Positions 26,401 to 39,756 of a stretch of 64,000 nucleotides of DNA are shown here, piece by piece. How positions within the stretch are numbered: the first letter of the stretch is position 1; each line of letters opens with the position of its first letter. The notes below the pieces were generated by a model that had not been told where the DNA came from, ran no database searches, and saw only the letters and a list, made by a program, of their open reading frames with translations. The translations under genes were made by a program, and so were the position numbers. The DNA comes from Chromera velia (Eukaryota > Sar > Chromeraceae): positions 9,657 to 73,656 of the forward strand of contig JAHBMJ010001040.1 in the NCBI GenBank assembly GCA_018398765.1. The letters are read 5' to 3'.

Positions 26401-27300
26401 TCCATAAAACAAGCTTGACATCACGCTTTTGATCGAATGCATGCATGGCTAAAAACCACTGGCAGTAAGGCGGTGGCTTCTAGGGTGGCTTCTTGCATGC
26501 ATAACATTTTTTGGCAAAATGTTTGATGTTTTATGCTAATGTGTGTCTAGATCATTGTGTTTAGCACCGTGTTTTTAGATTGATACATGTGACAAGAATC
26601 TTTACAGGAATCTTTTGACTGGTTGTGTGTGTTCTCGGGTTGTTTAAAAGTAGTATTATATTTATCATAGTACACTAGATGTTAGACCAACTACCATCAC
26701 ACCAAAGTTTAAGTACTGTTTAACTACAGTGATCTAGACAGTGATGAACATACACACTGCGGCCATATTTAATATATAGTGAATTGAATGTAATTAATGC
26801 TTCAATGTATGGTAAGATTGAACATAAGACTGGTATTGAGTCTACTATTGACACCGTATTGTGGTCTCTTGGTACTAGTACAGTCTTTGTATCAATATTT
26901 TTGTCAATATAAAATTATAAATGTTCAAGTTCCGGATTAATCGATTGATTACCTACTAGTAATGGAATTAATAGAAATACAATGTAGAGTGACAATGATT
27001 GATTGATTATATAATAAGGGGATAAGGGATTTACTTATGACTAGATTAGTGATCTCGCAGGGCCATCGGATTCCCTCCTCCATCTACGTTTTTGCTTTTG
27101 AGTCTTTCTGCTTTTGAACGTTAATTGTTTTCGCACTCTTCTCTTCCCTCCATTGTCGCAGCGCAACCTTAAAAACCCGTATCTCAAACCATCAGTAAGA
27201 AATGAGTACGATGTTCTACATCAAAGGATCAGACAGGCAGACTGAGGCAGTCCTCTGAAACTTGAATTCCGTTTTACATGAATCTGCACACGACGGACAC
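26400..27300. other. AT-rich block of unknown nature
   Basis: Base composition changes sharply from the CT-rich DNA before it to AT-rich DNA, similar to that at 43.87-44.1 kb and 49.0-49.4 kb. Two TGCATGCA motifs lie at its left border (about 26438 and 26494). No open frame of interest or inverted ends were found. It may be an old repeat or the 3' flank of the ISCA gene. Confidence 0.4.
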
Positions 27301-27310
27301 AGGACCGTAA

Positions 27311-27685
27311 TCAAACATTAAAACTTTGTCCGCAACCGCACTCACTTTTCTTATTCGGATTGTTAAAAACGAATTCCGACCCCAAGGCATCTGTCACATA
27401 ATCCATTTGCGTCCCTGCTAAGTACATCACCGCATTGGCATCTACCACCACCGTCACTTCCTGGTCTTTGATCACCTCATCCAAACGGCCAATCTGGCTC
27501 TCTGTCACGTAGTTCATCGTATACGAGAGCCCATTGCATCCCCGGCGTTTGAGTCCCACCTTCACACCGAACAGGGATTCCGCGCCCTTAGATACTTTAG
27601 CTGCCATCAACTGTTTGATGCGACCAGCTGCCGACTGGGTGAGAGAAAACAACTGCCTCTGCTTGCCTGCGAGCCGACTTGTCAT
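27311..27685 (-). CDS. A-type iron-sulfur cluster assembly protein (ISCA1/HesB family)
   Basis: A single-exon 124-residue protein matching the full length of ISCA1/IscA proteins. The three cluster-ligand cysteines are present: Cys50 in KRRGCNGLSY, and Cys116 and Cys118 in the C-terminal ECGCGQSF motif. The block MDYVTDALGSEFVFNNPN is typical of the mitochondrial ISCA1 type. The first 35 residues lack acidic residues and are Arg/Lys/Ser/Thr rich, consistent with a mitochondrial presequence. ISCA1 with ISCA2 and IBA57 supplies [4Fe-4S] clusters to mitochondrial enzymes; this is family knowledge. An in-frame TGA a few codons before the ATG supports this start, although an upstream exon joined at the CACAG just before the ATG is conceivable. 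It diverges from the coiled-coil gene downstream. Confidence 0.96.
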   Translation of the reverse strand: MTSRLAGKQRQLFSLTQSAAGRIKQLMAAKVSKGAESLFGVKVGLKRRGCNGLSYTMNYVTESQIGRLDEVIKDQEVTVVVDANAVMYLAGTQMDYVTDALGSEFVFNNPNKKSECGCGQSFNV

Positions 27686-28149
27686 CTGTGCCAGTCAAAC
27701 TGCAGGACAGCATCGGCATCGGCCGACTGACACGCTCTTGGATCAGCCAGATTTGGGAGAGGAACAGTCACTCGCACCCTCCTTTGCCCAGCCTCACACA
27801 GGACTTTTCTCAAGCACTTTGTGGACAGGACAGGCCCCTCTCACAGATCGAAATCTCCTCTTCTCTCTCAGTGTATACACTTCTACCCAGACCCTCACTG
27901 ATAAGACTTTGCCCAATGACGAAAGCTTGAGATCTGAAGACGATGGTGTATATACGTGTGCAAATCGATTTTGAATCCGAATCGAACGATGATGCGTTTG
28001 CTGACTCAAGAGCAGTCCCTTGTAGTGTCCAAAGGCAGCCCTTTGACTGAGAAGAGCCACTTGGGAAAACTCAGTACGTGTCAGAGAGACATGCAGGACG
28101 TTTGCATGAATCAGCATTGAAGTAGCCGTCTACGCGAGCTTGGGAAAGC

Positions 28150-28178
28150 AGCGAGCGCGCGCGCACCGCGCGCTCGCT
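28150..28178. promoter_or_regulatory. 12-bp perfect GC stem, 5-base loop
   Basis: AGCGAGCGCGCG (28150-28161) is followed by a CGCAC loop and the exact reverse complement (28167-28178). The alternating CG core could also adopt Z-DNA. Its position upstream of both divergent genes suggests a regulatory or structural role, but that is inference only. Confidence 0.5.
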
Positions 28179-28410
28179 CTGTGCATCCTGTCATGTCCAA
28201 AAATCATTTTTGACATGCACTGCACATGCGAACCGCGAATCGCGATGACTCACACGTATATACATAGACGGATTTGGTTCGCTCAACAAAGACAGCCATT
28301 GACAAGATGTTTTCTGCTTCTGAAAGGAAGAGAGGTCGCGGTGAACTTCTGCAGTGTGGACCGAAGCCAGGCAGCAAGACCGCTTCTGTCTGTTGCATAC
28401 TGATTTACAT

Positions 28411-28430
28411 CTGTTGCATGCATGCAACAG
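28411..28430. promoter_or_regulatory. 20-bp perfect palindrome with TGCATGCA core
   Basis: CTGTTGCATGCATGCAACAG equals its own reverse complement. TGCATGCA-type motifs are known binding sites for some ApiAP2 factors in apicomplexans. If the organism is a relative, this could be such a site. No functional evidence exists here. Confidence 0.4.
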
Positions 28431-29002
28431 TTAGGTCCTCGATCAACAAGTATATACTCATACAGACACATTCACACCTTTTCATTAAATTGCTCTGCCT
28501 GTGCTAGTGAGCCCCTTTAAGGAAACGACAGGGGAGTCCTGAGGGAGCCGAAAGGGACACATCGCCATGTCCAGTGCAAAAAGGTGTGTGTCACCCAGAC
28601 CCCATGCATGCTTGTGAAGCCAAGGCCATAAATGCATGCAGTTGTTCTGACATTCATGTACTCTCCGCGCTTGCTCCATGGTGTTTTCAGGCAACCGTCC
28701 CAATCTCCACAGTCCTCAGGCGAGAGGGAGACAAACAAGCTCCCGTCCATTTCCCAATTGCCAAGGTTCCCAAAAGTCATCAACCAACCTGGGTGGGCGT
28801 GTGGGGGTTGGGAGTGGGTTGGGAGGGGGTTCGGGGGTTCGGACGGTTTCAGTTGAGCTTCTGCTTGCTCAGATGTGCGCGGGCCTGCATGTGTGGGAAT
28901 GTGCACGTCCTTCTGCCAAAAAGCATACTCGTATATGTGTAGAGCTCTCTGAATTTACGTCTCCGTGACTCTTTCCCTCCCCCGACCCCCCACCCCACCT
29001 CA

Positions 29003-29003
29003 C

Positions 29004-29092
<89 letters not shown>
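29003..29092. repeat. (CT)n(GT)n compound microsatellite
   Basis: A CT run, with one TTCT interruption at about 29030, passes into a GT run. It lies about 290 bases before the first supported acceptor of the coiled-coil gene. Confidence 0.92.
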
Positions 29093-29549
29093 CTGCGACC
29101 CTTCTCGCCTCCTTCGCGTGTGCCAAAGAGAAAGAAAGACATAGAGGGTGGGAGAGAGAATGCGTGTTCGTCCGTTTTTCTAGCGGAGCATTGCTCCGTC
29201 ACTGTTGCACGGAGGAAAAGGCATTACGAATAGACGAAACTCTCCATGCACTTTCAGAGACTCTACGTGCAGTCTCAATGGAAGCTTTGTCTTTCTTGTC
29301 TATGGATCACTTGGAGTTTTTTCTTTCTTCTTTTTTGCTTCCTCTCTATTGGAATACTGTTCGCTGTCCCTCTCTCGCAGATCGCTGACCAGCAGAGATG
29401 AGACAGAGAGGAGCCGAGGGGCGCGTCAGGGCTCAGACCCCACGGCTGTGCCCTTCCTTCTTCCAACTGCCTCATCTGCGCCCTTCATTGCCGCAGTAGA
29501 AGGAGCAGGAGGGGTCAACTTCGGTCCCCCCTTCCCACTCCCCCACAAC

Positions 29550-30526
29550 ATGAGGTCGGACCCCGACATGGAGACCCCCGGGATGCGCACGATCTCTGAC
29601 GGAAGTCCACCGAGTATCACCGGGGCCTTCCACTCCACTGCTCCAGGAGTGCCCAAACTAACCAAGGTGAGTCCCCGCTTGATTGCAGGATGTCCGGCTG
29701 AATGTGTCGTGAGTGGCTTGCCTACCTGGATTACTGGATATATGAACAGTTGCTCTCGTGGACATGCTCATTGAATCACTCATGGACCCAGTATCTAACT
29801 CACTTACTTACTTACTTACTTACTCACGCAGACAATCATTCAAGCTCGAACCCCCCTGCCATTCTTCTAATCTTTCACCAGCTCTTCCTTTGAGGGTTCC
29901 CGTCCCCTTGAATGAATTGTGAAGGACTTCCTGATCCAATTGCACATCGACTTACTCAGCGCCTGACAAATTGACTGACAGACAGACAGACAGACTGGCT
30001 GACTGACTGACTGACTGGCTGACTGGCTGACGGACTGATTAGTTGATTGATTCATCGATCGACAGACTGACCGAATGAATGAGTAAATGAATGAATGAAT
30101 GAACACACGACCGCAGCTCCTCGATGATTCAAGAAAATCAGCAGGTGCCAGTGCGTCGCTTGCAATCTCGGTCGGTTCCTCTGACTGCATGGCTTCTCTT
30201 TGTCAATCTTTTTTTGCGGTTTCTCATGGTGAATGGCGAGTCTCTGGCATCCCCTGTGTTTGTCTATTTGCCCTTTTCTTTTGACTTCTTTTTCGTGTGT
30301 GTGTACATCAGAAGTGCACTTTTCCCGCTCTGTCTTCCACTCCTTTTCCTTTTTCCTCTTTCGTTTTCCCCCTCCCCCCCTCTCGTGTCTTCTCCCACCT
30401 TCCTTCCATTTTGCGTTCCATTTCTCTCCGTTCCTTCTTCCTTATTGCTCTTCGCTCTTCTTGTATGTGCATGTGTGTGATACTCTGCGTGTGTGAGTGT
30501 GTGTGTGTGTGCGTGTGTGTGTGTGC

Positions 30527-30600
<74 letters not shown>

Positions 30601-31095
30601 ATATGTTTGTGTATGTATATGTGTATGTGTGTGTGTGTGCCTGAGTGTGCAGGGAAACAGTCCTTTCGGGTTCGGTGCTGGAGAGACCCCTGATGACGGG
30701 GGTGACAACAGGAGCGACGGGGGCCCTCAGGGTGCCGCGTTCTGGTCCCATACCGCGTTGGGGGACAGAAACCTGATGGTAACCTCCGACGACCTCAAAC
30801 CCAGAAGGGTCGTCGAGGATCTCACGTTGTTCATTCGATCGGTCGGTCGCTCCGGTTGTTCATCTTTCTATTCCTCTCCTCATTCCCTCCACTCGTGCAT
30901 ACATCCAATCGGTACCCACGTCTCTCCGGCCGTCTCTCCGTTTCCATCTTGGTTCTCTTTTCTACTCTTCTCGTACTTCATCAGGGTCGGTCCGGGTCTC
31001 GATGTCTCTGTTCTTGTCCTCTTATCCTGCTCGCGCTGTTCAACAAATCGTGGACAAATAAATTCATGCAAAAGTAAGTGTGTGTGTGTGTGTTT

Positions 31096-31127
<32 letters not shown>

Positions 31128-31209
31128 GGCTGCTGCAGGAACTCGACCGGCAGGGTCTCCTCACGTCCCCACCTTCGATAGAGAGAGTTCGCGTGTTTGG
31201 CCAGGTGCG

Positions 31210-31247
<38 letters not shown>

Positions 31248-32445
31248 CTTGTCTCTTCCCTGTTCGGCTAAGCTTCGGTTGGACGCTTTCTCTGTGGATT
31301 TGTGTGTGTGTGTGTGTGTGTGTATGTGCGGCTGGGGCGTGCTGGGTGTGCATGAGTGAGCACTCTCTCTGTATTTTTGCATGCGTGTGTGTCAGTGTGA
31401 ATAGGAAACGCATGGGTACAGGCAGTGCGCGAGATAGTGAGTGAGTGAGTGAGTGAGTGGGTGAGTGAGGTAGTGAGTGAGTGGGTGTGACTGAATGAAA
31501 AACCTTCCTGCAGGCCTACGAGCACCTCCTCAAACAGATGCCCACCTACCGACCTGTCCTCTCCGCGATCAAAAAAGAATACGACGCACTTGTGGACAAG
31601 TCAGTCAGTCGTCAGACAGTCAGGAAGCGAGGCAGTCAATGCTAGTGAGTCATAAAGCTCATCAGGCCATCGGTCTATTGCTTTGTCAACCAATGATGCC
31701 CAATTAAAGTCGATGCTGTCTGTTCCTGCACCCCGTTGAGTGACCGGTACATGTTCTGGCCTGCTGCTGACCCACAAGAGAATTCAGAGATCCACTCGTA
31801 TATGGGTCTGGCTTCAAATTCTTTTTTTTCTTACACATTTCTGCCTTCCTTCCTGCAGTCTCTGGCAGAGGACAGAGGGGACTACCGCCCTCCAGTCGCG
31901 GCTTCAGGTGATGAGACACGAAACCCTGGGTCGGTCTCTCGGATTGTATTGAGGGCTCTGCACTTGGAAGGAAGACAGACACAGTGCATGTGTTGCATCC
32001 CCACGGTCGATTCAGAGCACGCAATTGAGTTATCGTTTGATTGTAAAAAAAACTCCTACTGACTCCAGCTACTCACCTCCTTGCTTGAAGCATCGATAGA
32101 GATTTTCTTGCTGTGTTGACACCTATTACTGAGTCTTTTTGGTTTTTGTGCGCGTACGTCTGCCTGTGCATGTATGCTTATGATGGGGGTGCTCTCATTA
32201 CCGAGACTACTTTTGTGATGATTGTGCTGGCCGCATGTGTTCAACTCTGTGACCCCCTGTGTTTGTTTGCATGCACACCAACAGCTTTCTTTGGACGGAG
32301 TCACAACAGACTGAAGGAGAAGCTTCTCGAAACTGAAGACAAACTCGCAGACACAAAGGTCAGTCATACCTTCCACTTTGAAGGGCTCTGTGTGTGTCTG
32401 TGTCTGTGTCTGTGTCTGTGTCTGTGTGGATGTGTGCGTGTGCGG

Positions 32446-32480
<35 letters not shown>

Positions 32481-32481
32481 G

Positions 32482-32517
<36 letters not shown>

Positions 32518-33465
32518 GTATTTGTGTGCGTGTATGTATGTGCGTGTATGTATGTGCGTGTGTGCGTGTATGTGTGTTTGTGTGTGTGTATGTGTGTGTG
32601 TGCAATCGATCCTTTTCGTACGGTTTTTTCCTCTCGATACCTCCATGATGTCTGTCCAGTCAAAACTCAACTCACCGTCCTTTCTGTCTGCAGAGAGAGC
32701 TGAGCAAAACTTCGGAGGAGCTCACGAAGACCCGCACTGACTCCCAAAAAATGAAGGAGGAGGTCCGTCAGTCAACAGGGGCAAAAAGAAAATAATAAAG
32801 GGATGACACTTTCCCTATCGTAATCTGTGTCGGTTCAGATGCAAAAAATAGTGCGAGACACGTGTGGATAGAGCTCGTTTGCAGCTCTGGCAGTGCTCAA
32901 TGCAGGCTGTGCACAAGGCATCCTCTGATCAGAATCGAGAAATTCAATTGCGGACAAACCGAATTGAAACCACGTGAAATCAACGAATCCCATGTCTCTT
33001 TATGCATAGTGATGCTTGTCCCCCTCTCCTCACCCTCCTCAGCGAGACCAAGCGAAGGCCCAGGCAGCGGAGATCAACGCCACAAACACGGACCTCGTCC
33101 GATCTGTCCAGAGGACCATGGAGCAACATGATCAAGTGAGTGAGTACATTCAATCACTGAGTGTGAGACAGAGTCCTATAGAGAAGGGTGGGGGAGGAGG
33201 GAGGAAGGGAGGGTGTGAGAGAGCGGAGAGGCAAGAAGACAGCACGACGCCCAGAAGCCTCTGACGAGTGCAGGCTCTCTCTCTCTCCTTCTGTTTCTCT
33301 GTCTCTGTGCTCTGTGTGTGTGTGTGGGGGGGNGGGGGGGGGGGTGCTATTGTGCGCTTTTGAACGAAGATTTCTCCTGTAGAAATGCTCCTTTTTGATC
33401 TCTGGCCGCTGTTTTTCAGTCGTGTTTTCTCTTTCTATTCTATTCGTCGCTCAAACTCCGTATTT

Positions 33466-33501
<36 letters not shown>

Positions 33502-36500
33502 ATGCAGGTTCGGAAAGCAGAGCAGACAAAGTCAAAAGAACTGCAGCAGCATCAGCAGAAGCTCTCGGACGGTCAGTCAGTTGGATGGGTGACGTGAAGT
33601 TGGATGGCTAGATTAGTGGGTGCATATGTGCGCGCGTGGGTGAGCAAGTGAACATCTTACTAAGTCGGCCGCACGTGGGAGGGATATGGGGACGGTCGGT
33701 GTTCTTTGAAACAGTGGATCGATGCAGAAAAGGAAGGATAGGAAAATCTTCAGTCACAAGACAAAGAAAGATAGGCAGACGCCAGAAGCAGTCATGGAAG
33801 GAAACACAGAGACCAAAGATCCCACAGGAAAGCGAGTCGCGTACATCGAAAAACTTTTTGTATACTCTTTTCTCCTCCAGTCAGCAGTTTTGTTTGTGGA
33901 AACAACGGGAGAAATAGCAGCGTAGAAACCTTGTCATCTTGACCCTTCGCTGCTTACCTCCTTCCCCAGTCCCTCTCAATTTCCCTTTTAGACCCGCCAC
34001 CCTGAATGCCTCCTGAGTGTTGGTCTGCTGAGTGAGTGCAGCAAAAAGGGCCATTGAGTCTCTGGAGAGAAAAGTTGAGGAGGTCAGCAAGCTGGCTGCA
34101 TCGTTTCTTTTCCGCGCTTTTCTTCAGGGTGTTTTGCTTGTTTTTACGTTTCACAACCTCTCTTCATGTGTCTTTGTCCGTCTGCCTCTTTGTCAAGTAT
34201 ACAAATCTCCAGAGAACGAAAACCGTTCAACAGACGAGTCGGATTTATCGAGTTTTTCGCATGAGAGAAAGTTTGCGAGATATGACTCGCTTCGTTGCGT
34301 GTGGTTTTGACTGTGTCATATTCTATCCGTGCCCGAAAATTCCGCCTAGCGATGCCTTCTTCTCCTGCAGTAAGAATTCTACCTTTCATTCTCCTCGCCT
34401 TCTTATTCCCTGGACACGCACAGAGACGGTGAAAAACTGTATGATTCATTTTTCGATTCTAAGTCCCCCACTTTTTCTGTTTTTACATGTACACTGTGCT
34501 TCTGTTTCCACTCTTGCATCGTCCCCTCTGTGATGCCTTCCCCGGTTTTGCTTCCCTTTTCATTCATTCCGATGATTGCAGGAGAGGGACATCCGGAAGT
34601 CGATGATTGCCCCAGAGACTTACGAGGTCGGTCCACGAGAAAGGAAAATATAGAGAGTCTGTGTGTTTCATGCATGAAAGGTTCAATTCCTATTCTAAGC
34701 ACAACAAGCAGACAGAGGAAATCAAATTCAAAATCTGGTCGCGCTCTTTCTCCCAGGGTCCCTCATCAACTGCTGGCAAGAGAGAACCCTCACTTTGACG
34801 TTCAGCGACACAAGAGCACGAGCAACCTGTGCATCGTTAGCGACCAAACCGTTCTACTTGGTGTGATGGATTGTCAACAATTGGGTTGATAAGGCGCCTT
34901 TCTTCTGACGAGACTAGACGACAGCCATTGCCTCTGTGAGTAGGTGAGTGACCGCATAACTGATTGTCTGAGTGTATGTGTGGATGCGTGGATGGATGGA
35001 TGCAGGCCGAGCAGGCAGCGTGTCGGAACCTGCACCGACTGTTGAGGGAGGAGAAGGAAAAATATGCGAATCTCGAGAGGGATTTCCATGAAGTCGAGAG
35101 GCTCTATCAAGGTCTGTCTGTCTGTGCGTTCTTTCTTTCTTTCTTTCTTTCCTTCTTTCTTTCCTTCTTTCTTTCCTTCTTTCTTTCCTTCTTTCTTTCC
35201 TTCCTTCTTTCCTTCCTTCCTTCTTTCTTTCTTTCTTTCAGGAAACTTCTTTCTTTAGGTGCCCTCTGTTTGTTCTTTTTTTTTTTGTGCCTTAATGTGT
35301 ACTTTCTTTGCGAGGTCGAGAGGCCCCGCGATGTTGTTGTGTCAGTCCTGAAGACAGCCACCGTCTGCGTTTGTCTGAGCAAGTTTCTCTGAGGAGGAGG
35401 ATGAAGAAAAGGGGGTAAATTTTGCGGTCTGGGTATGCTCCGTTTTTCATCACCCAAGTCACAAAGGAGCCCTCTGAAAAATCGGTGCGCACATTGCGGA
35501 TTATACGTACAGAGACACATGAATGGCCACCACTATGTTGAAGTGAACGTACTGAGACGAATGAATGAATGAATGAATGAATGAATGAATGAATGAATGA
35601 ATGATTGAACGAACGAATGAATGAATGAATGAATGAATGATTGAACGAACGAACGAATGAATGAATGAATGAATGAGTAAATAAACAAATAAATGCAGAA
35701 AGCAGGGGCGACATGAAGCCTATCCGTAGGGATCAGAGACGGCCTCTGACGCCTCGTCCTGACTGGACTTCTGTGGCAGGTCTGCTTTCGGAGTTCTTTT
35801 TCTCCCGCGCGGTTTTTATTGTGGTTAGACCTTCCGATGGCTTTCCTTGGGTATCAAATTGAAACTTCCCTTCGGCCTTTCTTTGTGGCCCATCAGAGCC
35901 CCCCCAAGCGTGTTTGTATAGTCAAACAATACTTTGATTATACAGTCTTCCTGCCTCTTGCAGACATTGATGTGCCGTGTCAATGTTTTTTCGCAGTTTC
36001 TCCTGTGTTGGCCTCTATCGAGGCGCTCGGTTGACGTGATTATTGATTTGCTGATTCTTGGCTCTCTAAATCTTCGCATGTTTGTCATACTGCCCCACTT
36101 TGTGTCTCTCTGACTCTTTTCGTTTTCTCTCTCTCGTTATTTCCCCGTCCGTGCAGATCTTCAAGGTGCCTTCCAGCAATATGGGGATGCAGAGAGATCG
36201 TTCACACGAGCTGAGGAGGTGCGCAACATCACATTCTTTTGCTCGATCTGCTTCCAATTTCGGACCCTGAGATACTTGGTTTTTGTCTTGTTACTAACCC
36301 TCCATACTCTTATCGGCCTTTCTGTGTGGCATAAGCCAATCTTCTGCTCTCATCGAGAAACAGACACTTTCCTCCGCTGTTTGAAGGAAGTCTACACATT
36401 CCTCTGTCCTTTTTTTTTTTAATGCCGAAAAATGAAAACTCCTCCGGGCAGCGTGTCGTGTAGTGAGTTGCTGTTGGTGCCATGTGCGCAGTGAGATCCT

Positions 36501-39500
36501 TTCAATGTAGATGATTTGCTTCATTCTCCTTTCGTTCGTGCAAACTTTCCCTCCCTCCATGGCCTGACTGCATACAGCTGGAGGACATCGCAGAGCACCT
36601 CTTTCTTCGTGCGCGTTCGATTATCTACAACTATGGAGCAAGGGTCAGTCTGTGGGGGTTGGGGGCACGGAGGGGAGGAGGGGGGGGAGGAGTTTTCTCC
36701 AGGAAAGTTTCCTCCCTTTCCCTCCCCATCACGTTTTCTCGTGGTTCCTCTCTCACTCTCTCTCTCGCCCTCTCTGTGCGGGACAGGCAAGGGCGGAAAC
36801 AGCGATGTATTACCAGATCTATCCGGGCGTCCACGATTCAACAGCCTCTGCCCAACGCTGGACAGCTGTTGACTTCTAGCTTGCACACGAGAAAAATTGA
36901 CTGCACTCGAGAAAACCTGACATGAATACAGGCCTGCTTCATTTTTTCCTTTGATTCTCTGCTGCATGTTTGCAGTTTTCCTCAGAGCGCTGCAGCCTCC
37001 TCCAGCGACAAGACAGCGACCCGCCCCCCACAGGGGACGCCCAAGGGGGCCAGGGCGGCCACCGCAACCAGAAGGGAGGAGACAAAGCAGGAGAGAAGGG
37101 ACAGGGCCAGCAGGGTGCTGCTGCAGGGGCTGGTTCAGGATTGGAGGCTGCACAGGCGAGCGCTTCGCGGGCGGCGATGGCTCGGAAGGCCATGATCAAC
37201 GATGTGTTACAGGTTGGCTTTTCCGTCCGTCCATAATTCCGAGACTGTGTAGATGGACAGTGAGCGACTTGCTGCGATTAGTCTGTGAGTGAATCGAGTG
37301 GACTATTTCTTTGCTTAATTGCTGCATACTGGGGCGACATGCAGACTCAAGGTTGCTCGATTCTTCGTGTGTTTTCTGATTTGAATTCTTTCCAGCTCAC
37401 GTGCTCCCGGGCGAGAAGGTTTTCTTTCGGACTGTCCTTCCGCCTTCCGATCTGTACCTCTGATGTCCTTCCTCCATTCCTTCTCTTCCTGTGAGTCGTA
37501 CGCAGAGATGTTAGAGATGGAGCATGCATTTGCTTAATTCTTTTTCTCTTCGGTTATATTATCCGTGTTGTGTATGCTCTCTCTTCATCCGGCGCGTATT
37601 TGTCTACAGAGTCGCCAACGCACGTCTCGAGAGGGAGGAAAGATCGCGGCAGGAGGCAAGGAGAAGTCCGGAGGGGACAAGCCCGGGGAAGTGGAAACTC
37701 TGAATGCCACAATGGGCCCTGGGGCTGCAGACGGGAGAATGGCGGAGTTCGGGTCCGCACTGGCGGCCAGCAGCTTTAACCCAGATGCAACGGAAGCGGG
37801 AGGAGACGGGCCCACAGGGGGAGCGTCGGGGGGATCGGGGGACAACGCGCAGGGGTCCTCTTCTCAGGTTAGATTCTTTGATGACTCTTTTCTTCCTTTC
37901 ACCCTTGCCGCACTTTGCTGGCTGGACGTGAAGTTGTCATGAAGTCATTGTGGTCACGCAGACTTTCGCAGCACGTACATGCGCATGGCTCAATGAACAA
38001 AGCTGGAAACGTTGTCTCGGTGGGCGAACAGGAGACGTACCTGAGTGGTTGATGAAAAGGATGCGACACACCTACGTGAATATACTTGTGAATCGAAGCA
38101 ATGAAAGGATACACAAGAGTGCAAGTGGGTGGAGGGGCAAATGATCTCCCAACTTCATCATACTTCTTTCATTCCTCCCTCAGGCTTCCTACTCAGTCCA
38201 GCTGCGTCCTGAGGCCAACTTGTTCAGCAAGATGGACGTGGCGGCAGAGAAGAGTGACAAGGACGCTGGGGAGCCGCCCCCCTTGGCTCTTGAGTTGAGA
38301 AGAAGGACGGAGCTCCGACTGAAGCCCCTCCTCCTTCTCTTCCCGGCCTGCATGGACGAGGCCTTGCCGCAAGTTCTCAGGTGGGGAGGGGGGGGGAGAG
38401 GAAGTAATCACGGATAGGGAGGAATAGGGGAAGGGCTGTGTGGAATAAATACTTTCGAGAGATGCCTTAAGAAAGGAAACAGCAAGCATGGGCTCGAAGT
38501 ATCACAGGATTGAGGTGGGAGCATGGAGATAGTTTGGAATATGTTGGGAGAAAGAATGGGTGCACAACGCCTCAGTGCAAGGGGGAAGTGATATAGTCTG
38601 CTTGTCTTGACTTTGAATGGATTTGTGCGTGCGTCAAGAAGGGTTTCTCTCTTGCTGTCCAGGCACTATTCGGGGAGAGGCAGATCCACACTAGTCGATC
38701 CTGACGCTCTTAGTTCTGCCTGACATACCTGCGGCTTTTGTGTGTTGCAGACACGCCGAGAAAATAGACAACCTGAACATGTCCCGGAAGACGGCGAAAG
38801 AGTTCCTTGATAAAGTAAGGAAGGCTTTCAAATTCTGTTTGATCGTTTTCTCTTTCTCTCCCTCTCTCTCTCCTTCCTCCCCTTCACGGTCTCTGTCTGT
38901 CTGTCTGTACATTCATCTAGCGATCGGTTGGAGCAGGTCCGTCCGTCGGTCAGACTCGAGATGTTTGTTGAAATGTGTGCTGGCCAATGTTTGGGCGTTG
39001 CGTGCCTGTTCGCCTGTTGCTCATCATTTTATTAATCAATGGAATGGCGGTTCCTTCCCTTCCTTTTTCTCCATTCTCCCTTGCACCCCTTTGTGGTTTC
39101 CTGCGGATTTGTGCAGTTCTTGTGTGAGAGACGACGATCCGGGCTTCAGCACTTGCCGGTCGGTCGGTAGATTCTTGAGGGGTGGCCGCAATTGAATCGC
39201 TTGCTTGTGTGAATGAACGAATACACATGTATACTGTAGGCCTGCGTGTGAAAGTCTGAGAGAACCATCTCTCAGCTCCCGGGCACATTTGATGCAGCTT
39301 CCTCAGCATTCTCTCATTTCTGGTCACCTCTATTGCTCCTTTCTGTTTTTCCCCTTGTCTAGTTCATGTTGCATCCAAAGTTTTTTTTCTCTTTTGCTAC
39401 TGTCAACACCCACACGAATGCACTTCTGGATCACTGAAAACAAGTGGCTGTCTTTCGTACTTATTTCATCCTATGCACCTGGCTGCCTTGATCAGTTCTT

Positions 39501-39720
39501 CGCCCACCTTCTGGAAAGACTGCCGAAGCACCTGGAGGGAACGAAAAAAACTCAATGGTGGGTGGTTTAGTCTATCTGTGTGAATTCAGACGGGGAAGGA
39601 GGTCATTTGCTGGCCGGGCGGGAAACGAAGGAACCAGAAAATCAAAGTGCAGTACGAATCCCTCTCAAGTTCGCTATAGAGGTTTTGAGTGATCGAACGT
39701 TCAATGAATGGCGCTTTTAT

Positions 39721-39756
<36 letters not shown>

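Larger units (their letters stand above)
27686..29380. promoter_or_regulatory. Divergent upstream region of ISCA and coiled-coil genes
   Basis: It contains three clear palindromic elements: a GC hairpin (28150-28178), an imperfect AT-centred palindrome around 28192-28217, and a 20-bp perfect palindrome at about 28411-28430 built on TGCATGCA. More GCATGC motifs lie near 28605 and 28633. An exon-like stretch (28691-28792, acceptor TTTTCAG and donor GTGGGC) does not join the downstream gene in phase. A CT then GT microsatellite ends the region. Confidence 0.4.

Noticed and set aside
27794-28117. Minus-strand open frame upstream of the ISCA gene as a transit-peptide exon
   Set aside because: The ISCA protein already matches full-length ISCA1 proteins and has a presequence-like start. 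No clear donor joins the two.
28691-28793. Exon-like stretch before the coiled-coil gene
   Set aside because: Its donor phase does not fit the acceptor at 29381, where joining meets a stop at once. It may be untranslated.
36787-36867. Possible extra exon of the coiled-coil gene ([14 protein letters not shown]...)
   Set aside because: Open and preceded by an AG, but no donor of the local type follows. The flanking exons (36578-36643 and 36976-37212) join in phase without it.
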